This document shows, piece by piece, positions 16,570-25,167 of a stretch of 64,000 nucleotides of DNA; the stretch's first letter is position 1; every line of letters starts with the position of its first letter. Both the position numbers and the translations under genes were made by a program. Below the pieces are notes generated by a model. The model made no database searches. It worked only from the letters and a program-made list of their open reading frames with translations, and was not told where the DNA came from. The stretch is from Cellulomonas aerilata (GTDB taxonomy: Bacteria; Actinomycetota; Actinomycetes; Actinomycetales; Cellulomonadaceae), in assembly GCF_007991755.1 (NCBI RefSeq), contig NZ_BJYY01000007.1:30406-94405 (forward strand). Direction: 5' to 3'.

Positions 16570-17912
16570 GGTGCGGAGCACCCCCGGGACGCACCCGGTG
16601 CGTGTGCGTAGCGGTACAGGTGGACCGCCTCCCCGTCGGCGAAGTGGTCGTCGAACGCGCCGTCGACCAGCGCCAGCTCCCTGTCCTCGCCGAGGACCGT
16701 GACCGGCCCGTCGGTGGCGCACCGCAGCCGGAACGTCACGTCGACACCCCGGTGGTCGGTCGCGGCGGCGAGCAGGTACTGCTCCCCGCCGTGGACCTTG
16801 ACGGCGGTGTCCACCGGCCCGTCCGCCGCCACCGCTCCGTCCAGGAACGGGGCGGTGAGCGCCGGCGCGAGCTCGACGAGCTGGCGGTTCACCTCGACCA
16901 CCCAGGGGCGGACGTCGTCGCCGCACGGCTCGCGCAGCAGGTGGAAGGACTCGCAGTCGCCGCCGAAGCTGTGGTTGAAGTAGACGATCCCGCGCGCGCC
17001 GTGGATCACGCTGCTCCAGACCGCGGCGCGGACCTGGGGTCCGGTGATGGTGGGGGCGTCGTCCTCCGAGGCCGGGTGCCCCAGCTCGACGAACGCCCAG
17101 ACGGGCTTGCTCCCCGCCGGCTCGACCAACGAGCGCACCCGCTCCACCGTCCAGCCGTAGTTGGCCGCCCGCCGGCACTCGGCCGGGGCCAGGTCCCGTC
17201 CGCCGCCGACGACGGCGCCGCCCTCGTCGGCACGGCAGATGTTCGGGTCCGTGAACCAGTAGGTGTCGGCGGAGACGACGTCCTGGTGGTCGTTGACGAA
17301 GCGGCGCGCCTCGGCGTCGTCGAGCCAGAACACGACGCCCTTGCCGTAGTTGGCGTAGGTGAGGCCCGCCTGCGGCAGGCCCGAGCGGAGCGTCTGCTGG
17401 ATCGTGTGGCCGCAGCCGGTGGTGCCGGTGACCGGCGTGCAGACCTCGCCCTGCCCTGGCCACAGGCCCGTCCATGGCGCGTCGCCCGGTCCCGCCCACA
17501 TGTCCACCTCGTCGGCCAGGACGAATCCGTCGGCCAGCGCGTCGTCGCGCCCCACCATGGCCGCCATGCCGCTGCCCTCGAGCACGGACAGGTCGGAGTT
17601 CGCCGTCAGGTCGACGTACGTGGTGAGCCCGGCCTGCCGGTCGAGCGCGACGTCACCGGCGTCCACGACGCTCTCCAGCCACACCCCGACCGGGAACCAG
17701 TCGTGCTGCGCAGGCAGGGTCGGCCCGAACCGCGCGTAGTAGTCGGGCCCGCCGTCGACGGCCCGCCAGGACGGTCGGGTGCGCGAGGGCGCACCGCTCG
17801 ACGGCGGTCCGCTGCCGGGCGACGGATCGGCCGGGACCGTGCAGGCGACCAGCGCGAGGGCGAGGGCGAGAGCAAGGGCGGCCGGGAGGGTCCGGCGCGA
17901 TCGCGCCCTCAC
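16566..17912 (-). CDS. Glycoside-hydrolase-like lipoprotein, paralogue of the protein at 12976
   Basis: A 448-residue lipoprotein: a hydrophobic Ala-Leu repeat signal ends in the lipobox LVAC (Cys24), followed by a Pro/Ser-rich linker. The catalytic-looking domain starts near residue 55 with YYARF and WFPVGVW. It has DEVDMW (134-139, Glu135) and FVELGHP (274-280, Glu276), which align with Glu161 and Glu307 of the soluble paralogue. Further shared motifs are RRAANYG, AVWSSVIHGARG, KVHGG and a C-terminal beta domain. It lies between glycosyltransferase and polymerase genes with 4-base overlaps on both sides, so it is made together with the polymer machinery. Surface editing of the polysaccharide is a reasonable guess; the exact activity is unknown. 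Confidence 0.72.
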   Translation of the reverse strand: MRARSRRTLPAALALALALALVACTVPADPSPGSGPPSSGAPSRTRPSWRAVDGGPDYYARFGPTLPAQHDWFPVGVWLESVVDAGDVALDRQAGLTTYVDLTANSDLSVLEGSGMAAMVGRDDALADGFVLADEVDMWAGPGDAPWTGLWPGQGEVCTPVTGTTGCGHTIQQTLRSGLPQAGLTYANYGKGVVFWLDDAEARRFVNDHQDVVSADTYWFTDPNICRADEGGAVVGGGRDLAPAECRRAANYGWTVERVRSLVEPAGSKPVWAFVELGHPASEDDAPTITGPQVRAAVWSSVIHGARGIVYFNHSFGGDCESFHLLREPCGDDVRPWVVEVNRQLVELAPALTAPFLDGAVAADGPVDTAVKVHGGEQYLLAAATDHRGVDVTFRLRCATDGPVTVLGEDRELALVDGAFDDHFADGEAVHLYRYAHAPGASRGCSAP

Positions 17913-20161
17913 GTGCCGCTCCCCGCGGCGCAGGTGCGCTCGACGAGCTCCAGCAGCGTGCGCGCGCTGCGCTCGCTGGCGAAGGCCGACTCCACGTGGC
18001 GGCGCGCGCTCGTGCCGAGCGTCGTCGCGAGCGTGGGGTCGTCGGCGAGCCGGCCGACGGCCGCCGCGATGCTCCCGGGGTCACCAGGCGTCGCCAGCAG
18101 CCCGGTCCGGCCGTCCTCGACCAGGGCGCGCACCCCGCCGCCGTCGCACACCACGACGGGCAGGCACAGCGCCATGGCCTCCATGATCGCGACGCCGAGC
18201 GGCTCGGCGTGGCTGGCGAGCGCGAAGACGTGAGCGGACTCCAGCTGCGCGCGGACGTCGTCCTCGCCGACCGTGCCCAGCAGCCGGACCCGGTCGCCGA
18301 GCCGCAGGCGTGCGATCTCGCGCTCGAGCTCGCGTCGGTAGCCGGCTCCACCGTGCTCGTCCTCGCCCGCGACGACGAGCCGGACGTCACGCCCGGCGTC
18401 GGCGAGGGCGCGGACCGCGCGGACGAGGTCGACGTGCCCCTTGCTCGGGTTGAGCCGCCCGCAGCTGACGATGCGCAGCGGGCCGCCCGACCGGCACGGC
18501 ACGTACGGGCGCGTGCGGACGAACCGGCCCGGGTCGATGCCCATCGGCGCGACCGCGAGCGTCGCGGGCAGGTCGCCGTCGAGCGCCTGGACCACGTCGC
18601 GGTGCAACGGGTCGGTGATGACGAGCCCGAAGGAGGCGTGGCGCCACTTGCCACGCTGGTTCCCCCCGTAGTCGGCCAACGGTCCGTGCAGCGACAGGCT
18701 GTAGGTGGGGCCGCCGAGCAGACGGGCGAAGGTGGCCACCTGGGCTGCGCCGGCGCACGAGTGCACGTGGACGTGCGGCAGGCCCTCGCGGCGGGCGAGC
18801 ACGGCCAGCCGCGCACCGGCGAGCAGCAGGGCACCGGCGCGCACCGGCCCCTCGGCGGCCGTGACCGTGCCGAGCTCCCGGACGACATCGCGACTTCGCC
18901 CGGAGCGGACCGCGCGGACACCGACCACGACGCCGTCCATCGCGGCGCCCGGGGACCAGTCGGTCAGGTAGCGGGTACGGGCGGCGGCCGGCGCGGCCCA
19001 GGCGTGCACACCGGTGGTCCCGGTCGGGCGCCGCGTCGACAGGAGCACCGGTCTGGCCCCCGATCGCCGCAGCGCCTCCAGCTCACGCCAGAAGAACCCG
19101 TGCGTCTGCCCGGGGAACTCCGGCACGAGGTAGCCGAAGGTGGCCGGCGGGGAGCCGCCTGCCCCGTCGGCCCGGGCCAGGCGGTCCCAGGACGACGGCG
19201 TCAGGACCGCCCGCAGCGCGCGTCGGTGCGCGGGACGGCGCACCCGGAGGAGCTCGGCGAGGACGACCACGACGCGGAAGGCGGCGGCGTACGGCCTGGA
19301 CCGGAACCTGCGGACGTAGCGCACGCGGTTGACCGAGGACAGCGCGGTGAGCCCGGGCGAGGTACCCGAGCCGCCTCCGGCGTGGACGACCACGGCGGCC
19401 GGCTCGTACCAGATGCTCGATCCCGCATCGCGGGCCCGGCGGCAGTACTCGGTCTCCTCCGAGTACAGGAAGTACCGCTCGTGCCAGGGGCCGAGCGACC
19501 GGGCCAGCGACGAGCGGACGAGCAGCGCCGCGCCGGTGGCCCAGGCCACCGGGTGCGGACGGCCGTAGGCCTCGTCCCGCAGCACGGTCTCCGACAGCCA
19601 GGCCGGACGCCTCCGGTGCCACCGACCGCCGACGAGGGCGTCGCCCAGGGTGCCCAGCAACGACGGCTCGCGGCGCAGCGACCGGGAGAGCGCACCGGTG
19701 CGGTCGAGCATCCGTGGCACCACGATCCCCGCCGGGCCGGCGTCCAGGCGTCGCAGCAGCGCCGCGATGCTGCCGGGCTGCAGCACCAGGTCGGCATTGA
19801 GCACCAGCACGGCCCGGCACTCCCCGAGGTGCTCCACGCCGACGTTGATGCCGCCCGCGTACCCGAGGTTCTCCCGGAGGCCGACCGTCACGACGTCGGG
19901 GTGCGCGCTCCGCACCACGTCGAGCGTGCCGTCCCGCGAGCCGTTGTCGACGACCACGACGCGCAGGGACACGGTCGCCGTCTCGCCGCGCACCGAGGTC
20001 AGCACCGCGTCGACGTCGGCGGCGCTCCGGTGGGTCACCACGACGACCCCGACGTCCACCGGGGTGCCCGGCGGTGCGAAGCCGCGGGGATGAGCGTCCG
20101 TCCGCGCCGCGTGACCGCCGGGGGCACGCGGTGGGACGACGGTCGTCCCGGGGCCCGTCAC
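17909..20161 (-). CDS. Bifunctional glycosyltransferase, GT2 fused to GT4
   Basis: A 750-residue fusion. The N-terminal GT2 domain (about 35-310) has VVVVTHRSA, VVDNGSRDGT, NLGYAGGIN and the NADL metal site. YSEETEYCRRA is typical of WbbL-like rhamnosyltransferases. The C-terminal GT4 domain (about 340-745) opens with FGYLVPEFPGQ and has CGRLNPSKGH, a nucleotide-binding loop, and HAEPLGVAIMEAMA, matching the E-x7-E motif. Two successive sugars may be added by one polypeptide. GTG 20161 overlaps the upstream stop, and its own stop overlaps the lipoprotein start. The GT2 half is paralogous to that of the adjacent upstream gene. Confidence 0.85.
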   Translation of the reverse strand: MTGPGTTVVPPRAPGGHAARTDAHPRGFAPPGTPVDVGVVVVTHRSAADVDAVLTSVRGETATVSLRVVVVDNGSRDGTLDVVRSAHPDVVTVGLRENLGYAGGINVGVEHLGECRAVLVLNADLVLQPGSIAALLRRLDAGPAGIVVPRMLDRTGALSRSLRREPSLLGTLGDALVGGRWHRRRPAWLSETVLRDEAYGRPHPVAWATGAALLVRSSLARSLGPWHERYFLYSEETEYCRRARDAGSSIWYEPAAVVVHAGGGSGTSPGLTALSSVNRVRYVRRFRSRPYAAAFRVVVVLAELLRVRRPAHRRALRAVLTPSSWDRLARADGAGGSPPATFGYLVPEFPGQTHGFFWRELEALRRSGARPVLLSTRRPTGTTGVHAWAAPAAARTRYLTDWSPGAAMDGVVVGVRAVRSGRSRDVVRELGTVTAAEGPVRAGALLLAGARLAVLARREGLPHVHVHSCAGAAQVATFARLLGGPTYSLSLHGPLADYGGNQRGKWRHASFGLVITDPLHRDVVQALDGDLPATLAVAPMGIDPGRFVRTRPYVPCRSGGPLRIVSCGRLNPSKGHVDLVRAVRALADAGRDVRLVVAGEDEHGGAGYRRELEREIARLRLGDRVRLLGTVGEDDVRAQLESAHVFALASHAEPLGVAIMEAMALCLPVVVCDGGGVRALVEDGRTGLLATPGDPGSIAAAVGRLADDPTLATTLGTSARRHVESAFASERSARTLLELVERTCAAGSGT

Positions 20162-22020
20162 GCGCGCGTGCTCTCGTCGCGCTCCCACGGTCGAGGGCTG
20201 CGCCCGTGACGCCGGGCGCGTGCCAGGGTGACCAGTGCGGCATACACGACCGCGTCGACCACCGCTCCCGGGCTCCGCATCGTGCCGGCCACCTCGATCA
20301 GGGTGCGGCGGGTCGACGACCGACCGGTCGAGCCGATCAGCGCGCGGATCTCGGCGTTGCCGCGGTAGGTGCGGCCCAGCACCGCGAGCAGGCTGCGCGT
20401 GGTGCGAGGTGCCGCCACCCGTACCGGGGGAGCAGCGACCACCACCTTCTCCTCGGGGCCGAACAGCTCGTCGACCCACAGGTCGTCGGCCAGCAGGGTG
20501 GGGAAGCTCCCGAGGCGGGCGTGACCCTCCTCGGAGAGTCCGTACACGCCGGCACCCCACAGCGCGCGGCCCGTCGAGGCGAGCCCCCGCCGGGTGCGGT
20601 GGTACGCGCGGACCGCCGCGGACGCTCCGGTGACGTCCGTCTCGGCGGGCGGGCGGGCGGCGAGCCAGAGGCCCACGGACAGGGCGCGCAGGGTCGCCTC
20701 CACGGCCGCCGGCTCGAGGCGCACGTCGGCGTCGACGTACATCCGCGGATGCGCCCGGGCCGCCTCGTCGCCGGCGTTCAGCGCGGCGGGCTTGGAGCTC
20801 TCCGCCAGCTCCAGCACGCGCACCCCGGGGAAGCCGCGTGCGATGTCAGCGGTGGCGTCGGTGCAGCCGTTGCAGACGACCACGACCTCGACCCCCACCG
20901 CCTTGGCCCACCCGGCGATCGGCGCGAGTGCGTGCGCGATGACCGCCGCCTCGTCGTGGGCCGGGATGATGACGGCGCCCCGGACCGCCGTCGACGCGTG
21001 CGCCGTCGCGTCCGGGGCGGGCACGTCGTCGGACGCCGGGACGGCGAGCGGGAGCGGGGGACGGGCACGGCGGGCGCGCGGCAGCGACTCCCGCCTCGGG
21101 GGCACGAGCAGAGCCTCCAGCGCCGAGCGGTGCCCGGGGTCCCGGACCCGTGCCAGCGAGGCGGCGGCGGTCACCGCGAGGGTGGCGGCGGCCGCGGACC
21201 ACGAGCAGTGCTTGCGCGCGTAGCGGACCCGGTTCACCTGCAGCAGCGCGGTCAGCGACGGCGAGCGCCCGGAGCCGCCGGCCTCGTGCCGGACCCGGGC
21301 GGCCGGCTCGAACCAGACCTCCCACCCCGCGGAGCGGGCCCGCCTGCAGTAGTCGGTCTCCTCCGAGTACAGGAAGAACCGCTCGTCCCACGAGCCGACC
21401 GACGCCACCACGTCGGAGCGGATGAGCATGGCGGCGCCGGTACCCCAGTCGACCGGGTGCGGCCACGTGTAGCAGGCGGGGTCGCGCACGGTCTCGGAGA
21501 GCCACGCGGGTCGGTCCCCGAGGTGGCGGCCCAGGACGGCGTCCCCCAACGCCCGGGTGACCGACGGCTCCCGGCGCAGCGAGTGCGACGTCGTGCCGTC
21601 ACCGTCGAGCAGGAGCGGCAGGACGATCCCCGCCTGCGGGCGGTCCAACCGGCGCAGGAGCGCACGCACGGCCCCCGGCTCGACCACGAGGTCGGCGTTG
21701 AGGACGAGGACCGCGTCGACCCCGTCCAGGTGCTGCAGACCGAGGTTGATCCCACCGGCGTACCCGAGGTTCCCGGGTGCGGGGACCGTGAGGACGTCGG
21801 GGTGGGCGCGGGTGCGGGCCAGCGTGCCGTCGGACGAGTCGTTGTCCACCACGACGACGCGCATGGCGACGTCACCGGCCTCGCCGCGCAGGCTCTCCAC
21901 CAGGCGGTCGACGTGCGACTCGTTGTCGTGGGTGACGACCAGGACGCCGAGCGCCGCGTCGGCGTCGTGCGGGGCGAAGCGGGCGGCGGGCGCCGGCGGG
22001 CGCTCCAGCTGCGCGGTCAC
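20158..22020 (-). CDS. Bifunctional glycosyltransferase, tandem GT2-GT2
   Basis: A 620-residue protein with two GT-A domains. Domain 1 (about 22-290) carries VLVVTHDNE, VVDNDSSDGT, NLGYAGGIN, NADLVVEPG and YSEETDYCRRA, closely matching the GT2 half of the next gene. Domain 2 (about 325-560) is a different GT2 type, with VIIPAHDEAA, VVCNGCTDAT and YVDADVRL as its DxD site. A helical C-terminal segment with Arg-rich residues may touch the membrane. GTG at 22020 overlaps the WecG-like stop by 4 bases. The probable role is adding two residues of the repeat unit. Confidence 0.85.
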   Translation of the reverse strand: MTAQLERPPAPAARFAPHDADAALGVLVVTHDNESHVDRLVESLRGEAGDVAMRVVVVDNDSSDGTLARTRAHPDVLTVPAPGNLGYAGGINLGLQHLDGVDAVLVLNADLVVEPGAVRALLRRLDRPQAGIVLPLLLDGDGTTSHSLRREPSVTRALGDAVLGRHLGDRPAWLSETVRDPACYTWPHPVDWGTGAAMLIRSDVVASVGSWDERFFLYSEETDYCRRARSAGWEVWFEPAARVRHEAGGSGRSPSLTALLQVNRVRYARKHCSWSAAAATLAVTAAASLARVRDPGHRSALEALLVPPRRESLPRARRARPPLPLAVPASDDVPAPDATAHASTAVRGAVIIPAHDEAAVIAHALAPIAGWAKAVGVEVVVVCNGCTDATADIARGFPGVRVLELAESSKPAALNAGDEAARAHPRMYVDADVRLEPAAVEATLRALSVGLWLAARPPAETDVTGASAAVRAYHRTRRGLASTGRALWGAGVYGLSEEGHARLGSFPTLLADDLWVDELFGPEEKVVVAAPPVRVAAPRTTRSLLAVLGRTYRGNAEIRALIGSTGRSSTRRTLIEVAGTMRSPGAVVDAVVYAALVTLARARRHGRSPRPWERDESTRA

Positions 22021-22931
22021 GACCGACCCGCCGTGGTCGGCACGGGCTCGGGCGTCCACGGCATCAGCACGAAGCTGCGCCTGGCCAGGACGGTGAACGC
22101 CGGCGGCCCGTCGACCAGGTAGCGACGAGCGAGGCGGCGGGGCTCCAGTGCCAGCCGCCACGCCCACTCCATCCCGTGGTCGCGGACCGCCTCCGGGGCG
22201 CGCTGCACCGCGCCGGCGAGGAAGTCCACGACCGCGCCGAACGCCAGGAGCACGGAGGCGCCGGTCGCGGGTCCGTGCTCGACGATCCAGCGCTCCTGGC
22301 GGGGCTTCCCGAGCCCCACGACGAGCAGCTCGGTGCCGGCGTCCCGGGCGCGGCGAGCCCACGCGCGGCACCGGGTCGGGTCGTCCAGGTCGGCCCGGTC
22401 CGGCGACCAGAGCCCCGTCACCGGGAGGTCCGGACGCTCCTCGGCCAGTCGTCGCGCCAACGTGGTGAGGACCTCCGGCATCCCGCCGAGGAAGCCGACG
22501 CGGATGCGCTCCGCCTCCGCGCGGTCGAGGAGCGGCCCGATGAGGTCGCTGCCGGCCAGCCGGGGCCAGGGATGCCCGGTGAGATGGCTCGCCTGGCGCA
22601 CCAGGGGCGCCCCGTCGAGCAGGTTGAGCCACCGCACCGCCGTCGCGCCCTCCCCACGGTCCGGGCCGGTGTCACCGTGCACACCGGTCCGGGACCCGCC
22701 GGGGAACGGCTCACCGGCGTCCGGGTGCGCCCACAGGAAGGGCACCCGCGCGGACGGTCCGTGGTGACCGAAGTGGTGGATGTGGTCGAGGTTGGCGCTC
22801 ATGACACCGAGCGGCCACGGCTGTGGCCCTCGGACGTGGTCGATGATCGTGTCGATCGCGACGTCGTCGTCGAAGAGATCTACCGGCGTCCCGCCGAGCA
22901 GGACGCGGGGCCACACTGCGGAAGGCTTCAT
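22017..22931 (-). CDS. WecG/TagA/CpsF-family glycosyltransferase
   Basis: A 304-residue GT26 enzyme. The family features are GVMSANLDHIHHF near residue 43, FLGGMPEVL near 163 and VGLGKPRQERWI near 218, the last close to the GxGxPKQE signature of WecG/TagA. Members add a sugar, often ManNAc or its uronic acid, to undecaprenyl-PP-GlcNAc. No phosphoglycosyl transferase that would start the unit is present in the window. It is first in the minus-strand operon; ATG 22931 follows GGCGGTGGAAC, a weak ribosome site. The open frame continues upstream to 23324, but that stretch lacks protein-like composition. Confidence 0.85.
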   Translation of the reverse strand: MKPSAVWPRVLLGGTPVDLFDDDVAIDTIIDHVRGPQPWPLGVMSANLDHIHHFGHHGPSARVPFLWAHPDAGEPFPGGSRTGVHGDTGPDRGEGATAVRWLNLLDGAPLVRQASHLTGHPWPRLAGSDLIGPLLDRAEAERIRVGFLGGMPEVLTTLARRLAEERPDLPVTGLWSPDRADLDDPTRCRAWARRARDAGTELLVVGLGKPRQERWIVEHGPATGASVLLAFGAVVDFLAGAVQRAPEAVRDHGMEWAWRLALEPRRLARRYLVDGPPAFTVLARRSFVLMPWTPEPVPTTAGRS

Positions 22932-23355
22932 GTTCCACCGCCGTCTTCGTGCTTCGTGAGGCGCCACGGGGGCGCGCAGGGGATGCCGGTGGGACCGCAC
23001 GGGTGCACGCCCAGGGCGCGTCACCCGGTCGTCACCGGCTTGGCTGTCGACTGCTCGGCGGTGCGCGTCGCGGCGCAGCGCCGTCGTGGTCGTCCCGGTC
23101 CCAGGGGCGCCCGCAGCCGCGCTGGTGCGGTGCGGACGACCAGGATCGGCGGACGTCGGATCCGCCTCCGCGCGGTGGGCCGGCGGGGCAGCTGGTTGCT
23201 CGTGCAAGACCGGATGGGGGACAGCCGTGCGCCGCTGGTCGAGCGGCGCCCACGGGGCGAGCCGCTCGGGTGAACGGCGCGCGAGCTGCACCCGGTCGGG
23301 TGGGGAATGGACTCGGACCCACATGCGGGATGGCTCGAGCTGCGTGGGTGGACCG

Positions 23356-23385
23356 ACCGTATGAGGCGGGTCCGCGGGGTGGCAA
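23356..23385 (-). promoter_or_regulatory. Candidate promoter of the minus-strand polysaccharide operon
   Basis: On the minus strand TTGCCA (23385-23380), an 18-base spacer and TACGGT (23361-23356) form a plausible housekeeping-sigma promoter. Transcription would run toward the WecG-like gene at 22931. It is an inference from motif match. Confidence 0.4.
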
Positions 23386-23487
23386 GGCGGCGTGCAAAAC
23401 TCCCGTAATCTGCGCTGGTGTCACCACCGAAGCGCCTCGCGGTTGAGTTCGGCAATAGGCGTCCACCGGGCCGGCGGCCCGCACGGG

Positions 23488-23521
23488 TCTCACCCTCCCG
23501 GCGGGTGAGAAAAGCCCGCCG
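23488..23521. repeat. Inverted repeat with two mutually exclusive hairpins
   Basis: TCTCACCC (23488-23495) and GGGTGAGA (23503-23510) are perfect complements around a 7-base loop. The sequence CGGCGGG (23499-23505) also pairs with CCCGCCG (23515-23521) across a 9-base loop. The two stems share GGG and cannot form together. It lies upstream of the plus promoter and far upstream of the minus start, so an operator role is as likely as an RNA switch. Confidence 0.5.
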
Positions 23522-23573
23522 AGGGCCGTCGTCCCGCTGCGCGAGACGGTGCAACACCGGCGCAAAACGACGG

Positions 23574-23602
23574 TTGTGCCCATTTCACCGGCGCCCTACT
23601 GT
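23574..23602 (+). promoter_or_regulatory. Candidate promoter of the LuxR-type gene
   Basis: TTGTGC (23574-23579), a 17-base spacer and TACTGT (23597-23602) give a good sigma-70-like promoter reading toward the LuxR-type gene at 23951. The implied leader is about 340 bases. Confidence 0.5.
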
Positions 23603-23950
23603 TCGGACCGTCGTGCGAGGCGACGTCCCCGGCCACCATTCGGGGCGGCGCCACCGTCCGACGGAAGCTGACGCCTCGGCGGACCACGGGTGGGCAATCG
23701 ACCCGTCGAGCGTGCGGAACGAGTGCCGGCGCTGGGGAGCGCGAGGCTCGTTCGGCGTCGAGGTCGCGCCGCCGGACCGCCTGGCCCCGGGCCCTGTTCC
23801 GAGCGGGCAGGTCGCGGTCGGGTCCAGCCCGGTCGCCGGCGTCCTCGTCGTGACCGCGCGTCGTCCCGAGCCAACCGCGTCGCGGCGAGGCGCGTCTGCC
23901 CGATCGTCCCTGTACGGCGCACCCGCGCCTCGCACCCCAGTGGAGTGACC

Positions 23951-24685
23951 ATGACGGAAGATGTGGCCGGCCGAGCGCCGTCCAGCGTCCTGATGCCGAA
24001 GCTGACCCGACGCGAGACCGTCGTCCTGCGGGAGCTGCACCGAGGTCTGACGCTCGAGGAGATCGCGGCGCGTCTCTACGTGTCCCGGAACACGATCAAG
24101 TCGCAGGTCCAGAGCCTGTACCGCAAGCTCGGCGTCTCCAACCGGTCGGACGCCGTCGCGTTGGTGGCGGCGCGGCCCAGCGCCGTGGGCCTGGACCGGA
24201 AGCGGCCGGCCGCCACCGGGCTCCCTGCCGGGGGAGCTCTCCGACGTGGCACGGACGGCTTCAGGCCGGAGCTGTCACGCCATGTCGAGGGCACCTCGCG
24301 GTCGTCGGTCGTCGGGTTGCGGGGGACGGTCGGAACCCGACCGGGCTCGCCGGCGCATGGCCTTCAGGACCTCGCGAGCCGGCGCGACGGTGCGTCGACG
24401 TCGCTACGCGGCGGGGCCCAGGACGGGCAGCGCCTGGTGAGCGTGCGGTGGCACGGGCAGCCGGCGGACGACTGGGGTCCGTCCTGCGCCGCTCTGGTGC
24501 GTCTTGCGGCCCAGCAGCAGGCGGCACGCGACGTCCTGGACTCGATCGACGCGACCATCGCAACGGAGGTCGCCAGCACCAGGGCGCGCGGCGCGACATG
24601 GAGCGAGATCGGCGCCGCTCTGAAGATGACGCGCCAAGCGGTCCGACGACGTTTCGAGGAGAGTCAGCAATACTGCTCGGGTTAG
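23951..24685 (+). CDS. LuxR-type HTH regulator with a second C-terminal HTH
   Basis: A 244-residue DNA-binding protein. The LuxR/GerE HTH spans about residues 18-74 (LTRRETVVLRELHRGLTLEEIAARLYVS as its core, NTIKSQVQSLYRKLGV as the recognition part). There is no receiver or PAS domain in front; the HTH is almost N-terminal. A basic linker of about 110 residues leads to a second helix-turn-helix near 205-240 (RGATWSEIGAALKMTRQAVRRRF), of the small type found in many actinobacterial regulators. The ATG at 23951 is preceded by GTGGAG. Its position next to the polysaccharide operon and a SARP gene suggests local regulation. The two-HTH layout is unusual. Confidence 0.75.
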   Translation: MTEDVAGRAPSSVLMPKLTRRETVVLRELHRGLTLEEIAARLYVSRNTIKSQVQSLYRKLGVSNRSDAVALVAARPSAVGLDRKRPAATGLPAGGALRRGTDGFRPELSRHVEGTSRSSVVGLRGTVGTRPGSPAHGLQDLASRRDGASTSLRGGAQDGQRLVSVRWHGQPADDWGPSCAALVRLAAQQQAARDVLDSIDATIATEVASTRARGATWSEIGAALKMTRQAVRRRFEESQQYCSG

Positions 24686-25167
24686 ACGCACGCGACGGCG
24701 CGGCCGGGTCGTCACCCACGTCCGTGCTTCCGGTGCCGCAATCTCCGCGACGCTTTCTCGATCTGCGCGGAATGTCACGCCAGGTGGGACGGGTGCGTGT
24801 GTCCCAGAGCTCCTCCATGCTTTTCCTCGGTTCACCCGCTACGGGGCGGCGTCGGCTGCGACCGGTCGGGGGACGGGCGCCGGCGACGACCACACGGAGC
24901 GCTGTCGGGCTCCGCGGGTCGAGGTGTCCGGATCCCGAGGTCCGTCCTCGCGCTCGTCGCCCACCCGGATGCTCGCGCCGCGCGACCTCCGGTCCGGGCA
25001 TGGACGTCACGCCCGGCGCCGGCTCAGCGGTGGTCCCCGTCCCCGCGAGGCCGAAATCCGGACAAATGCCCCCCGGTGGGTGGCGGGTGCAGTACGTTCC
25101 GCGCATCCATGCGGTCGGTGGCCGGGCAGTCGTCCGTCGCCGAGCTGGTTGCTCGGGGGGGGTGCGC
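24686..25167. other. Non-coding spacer between the two regulator genes
   Basis: 482 bases with no convincing gene on either strand. An AT-richer patch near 25050-25100 precedes TACGTT, a possible -10 box for the SARP gene, without a clear -35. GTTGCTCGGGGGGGGTGCGC just upstream of ATG 25168 contains the likely ribosome site (a run of 8 Gs). Confidence 0.4.

Larger units (their letters stand above)
22932..23950. other. Long bidirectional control region between the polysaccharide operon and the LuxR gene
   Basis: About 1 kb with no credible gene; the open frames here are Arg/Pro-rich shadows. Outward-facing promoter candidates lie at 23356-23385 (minus) and 23574-23602 (plus). Between them is a 23-bp inverted repeat at 23488-23510 that overlaps a second, mutually exclusive hairpin. 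AT-richer patches around 23390-23420 and 23555-23600 stand out from the surrounding sequence. Both genes would have long 5' leaders (about 420 and 340 bases). Confidence 0.55.

Noticed and set aside
15229..17499. A 756-residue minus-strand frame suggesting a fusion ahead of the polymerase
   Set aside because: The extra sequence lies inside the lipoprotein gene in another frame and has shadow composition. The real start is GTG 16569.
23021..23583. Small proteins encoded in the 1-kb spacer
   Set aside because: The frames are Arg/Pro/Ala-rich, lack ribosome sites and resemble no family.
23488..23602. A cyclic-di-GMP or cyclic-di-AMP riboswitch
   Set aside because: The region has AAAAC and hairpins, but the conserved cores of these riboswitches are not present in order.
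24448..25167. N-terminal extension of the SARP regulator by 240 residues
   Set aside because: It overlaps the LuxR gene in another frame and is low-complexity; the winged helix begins right after ATG 25168.
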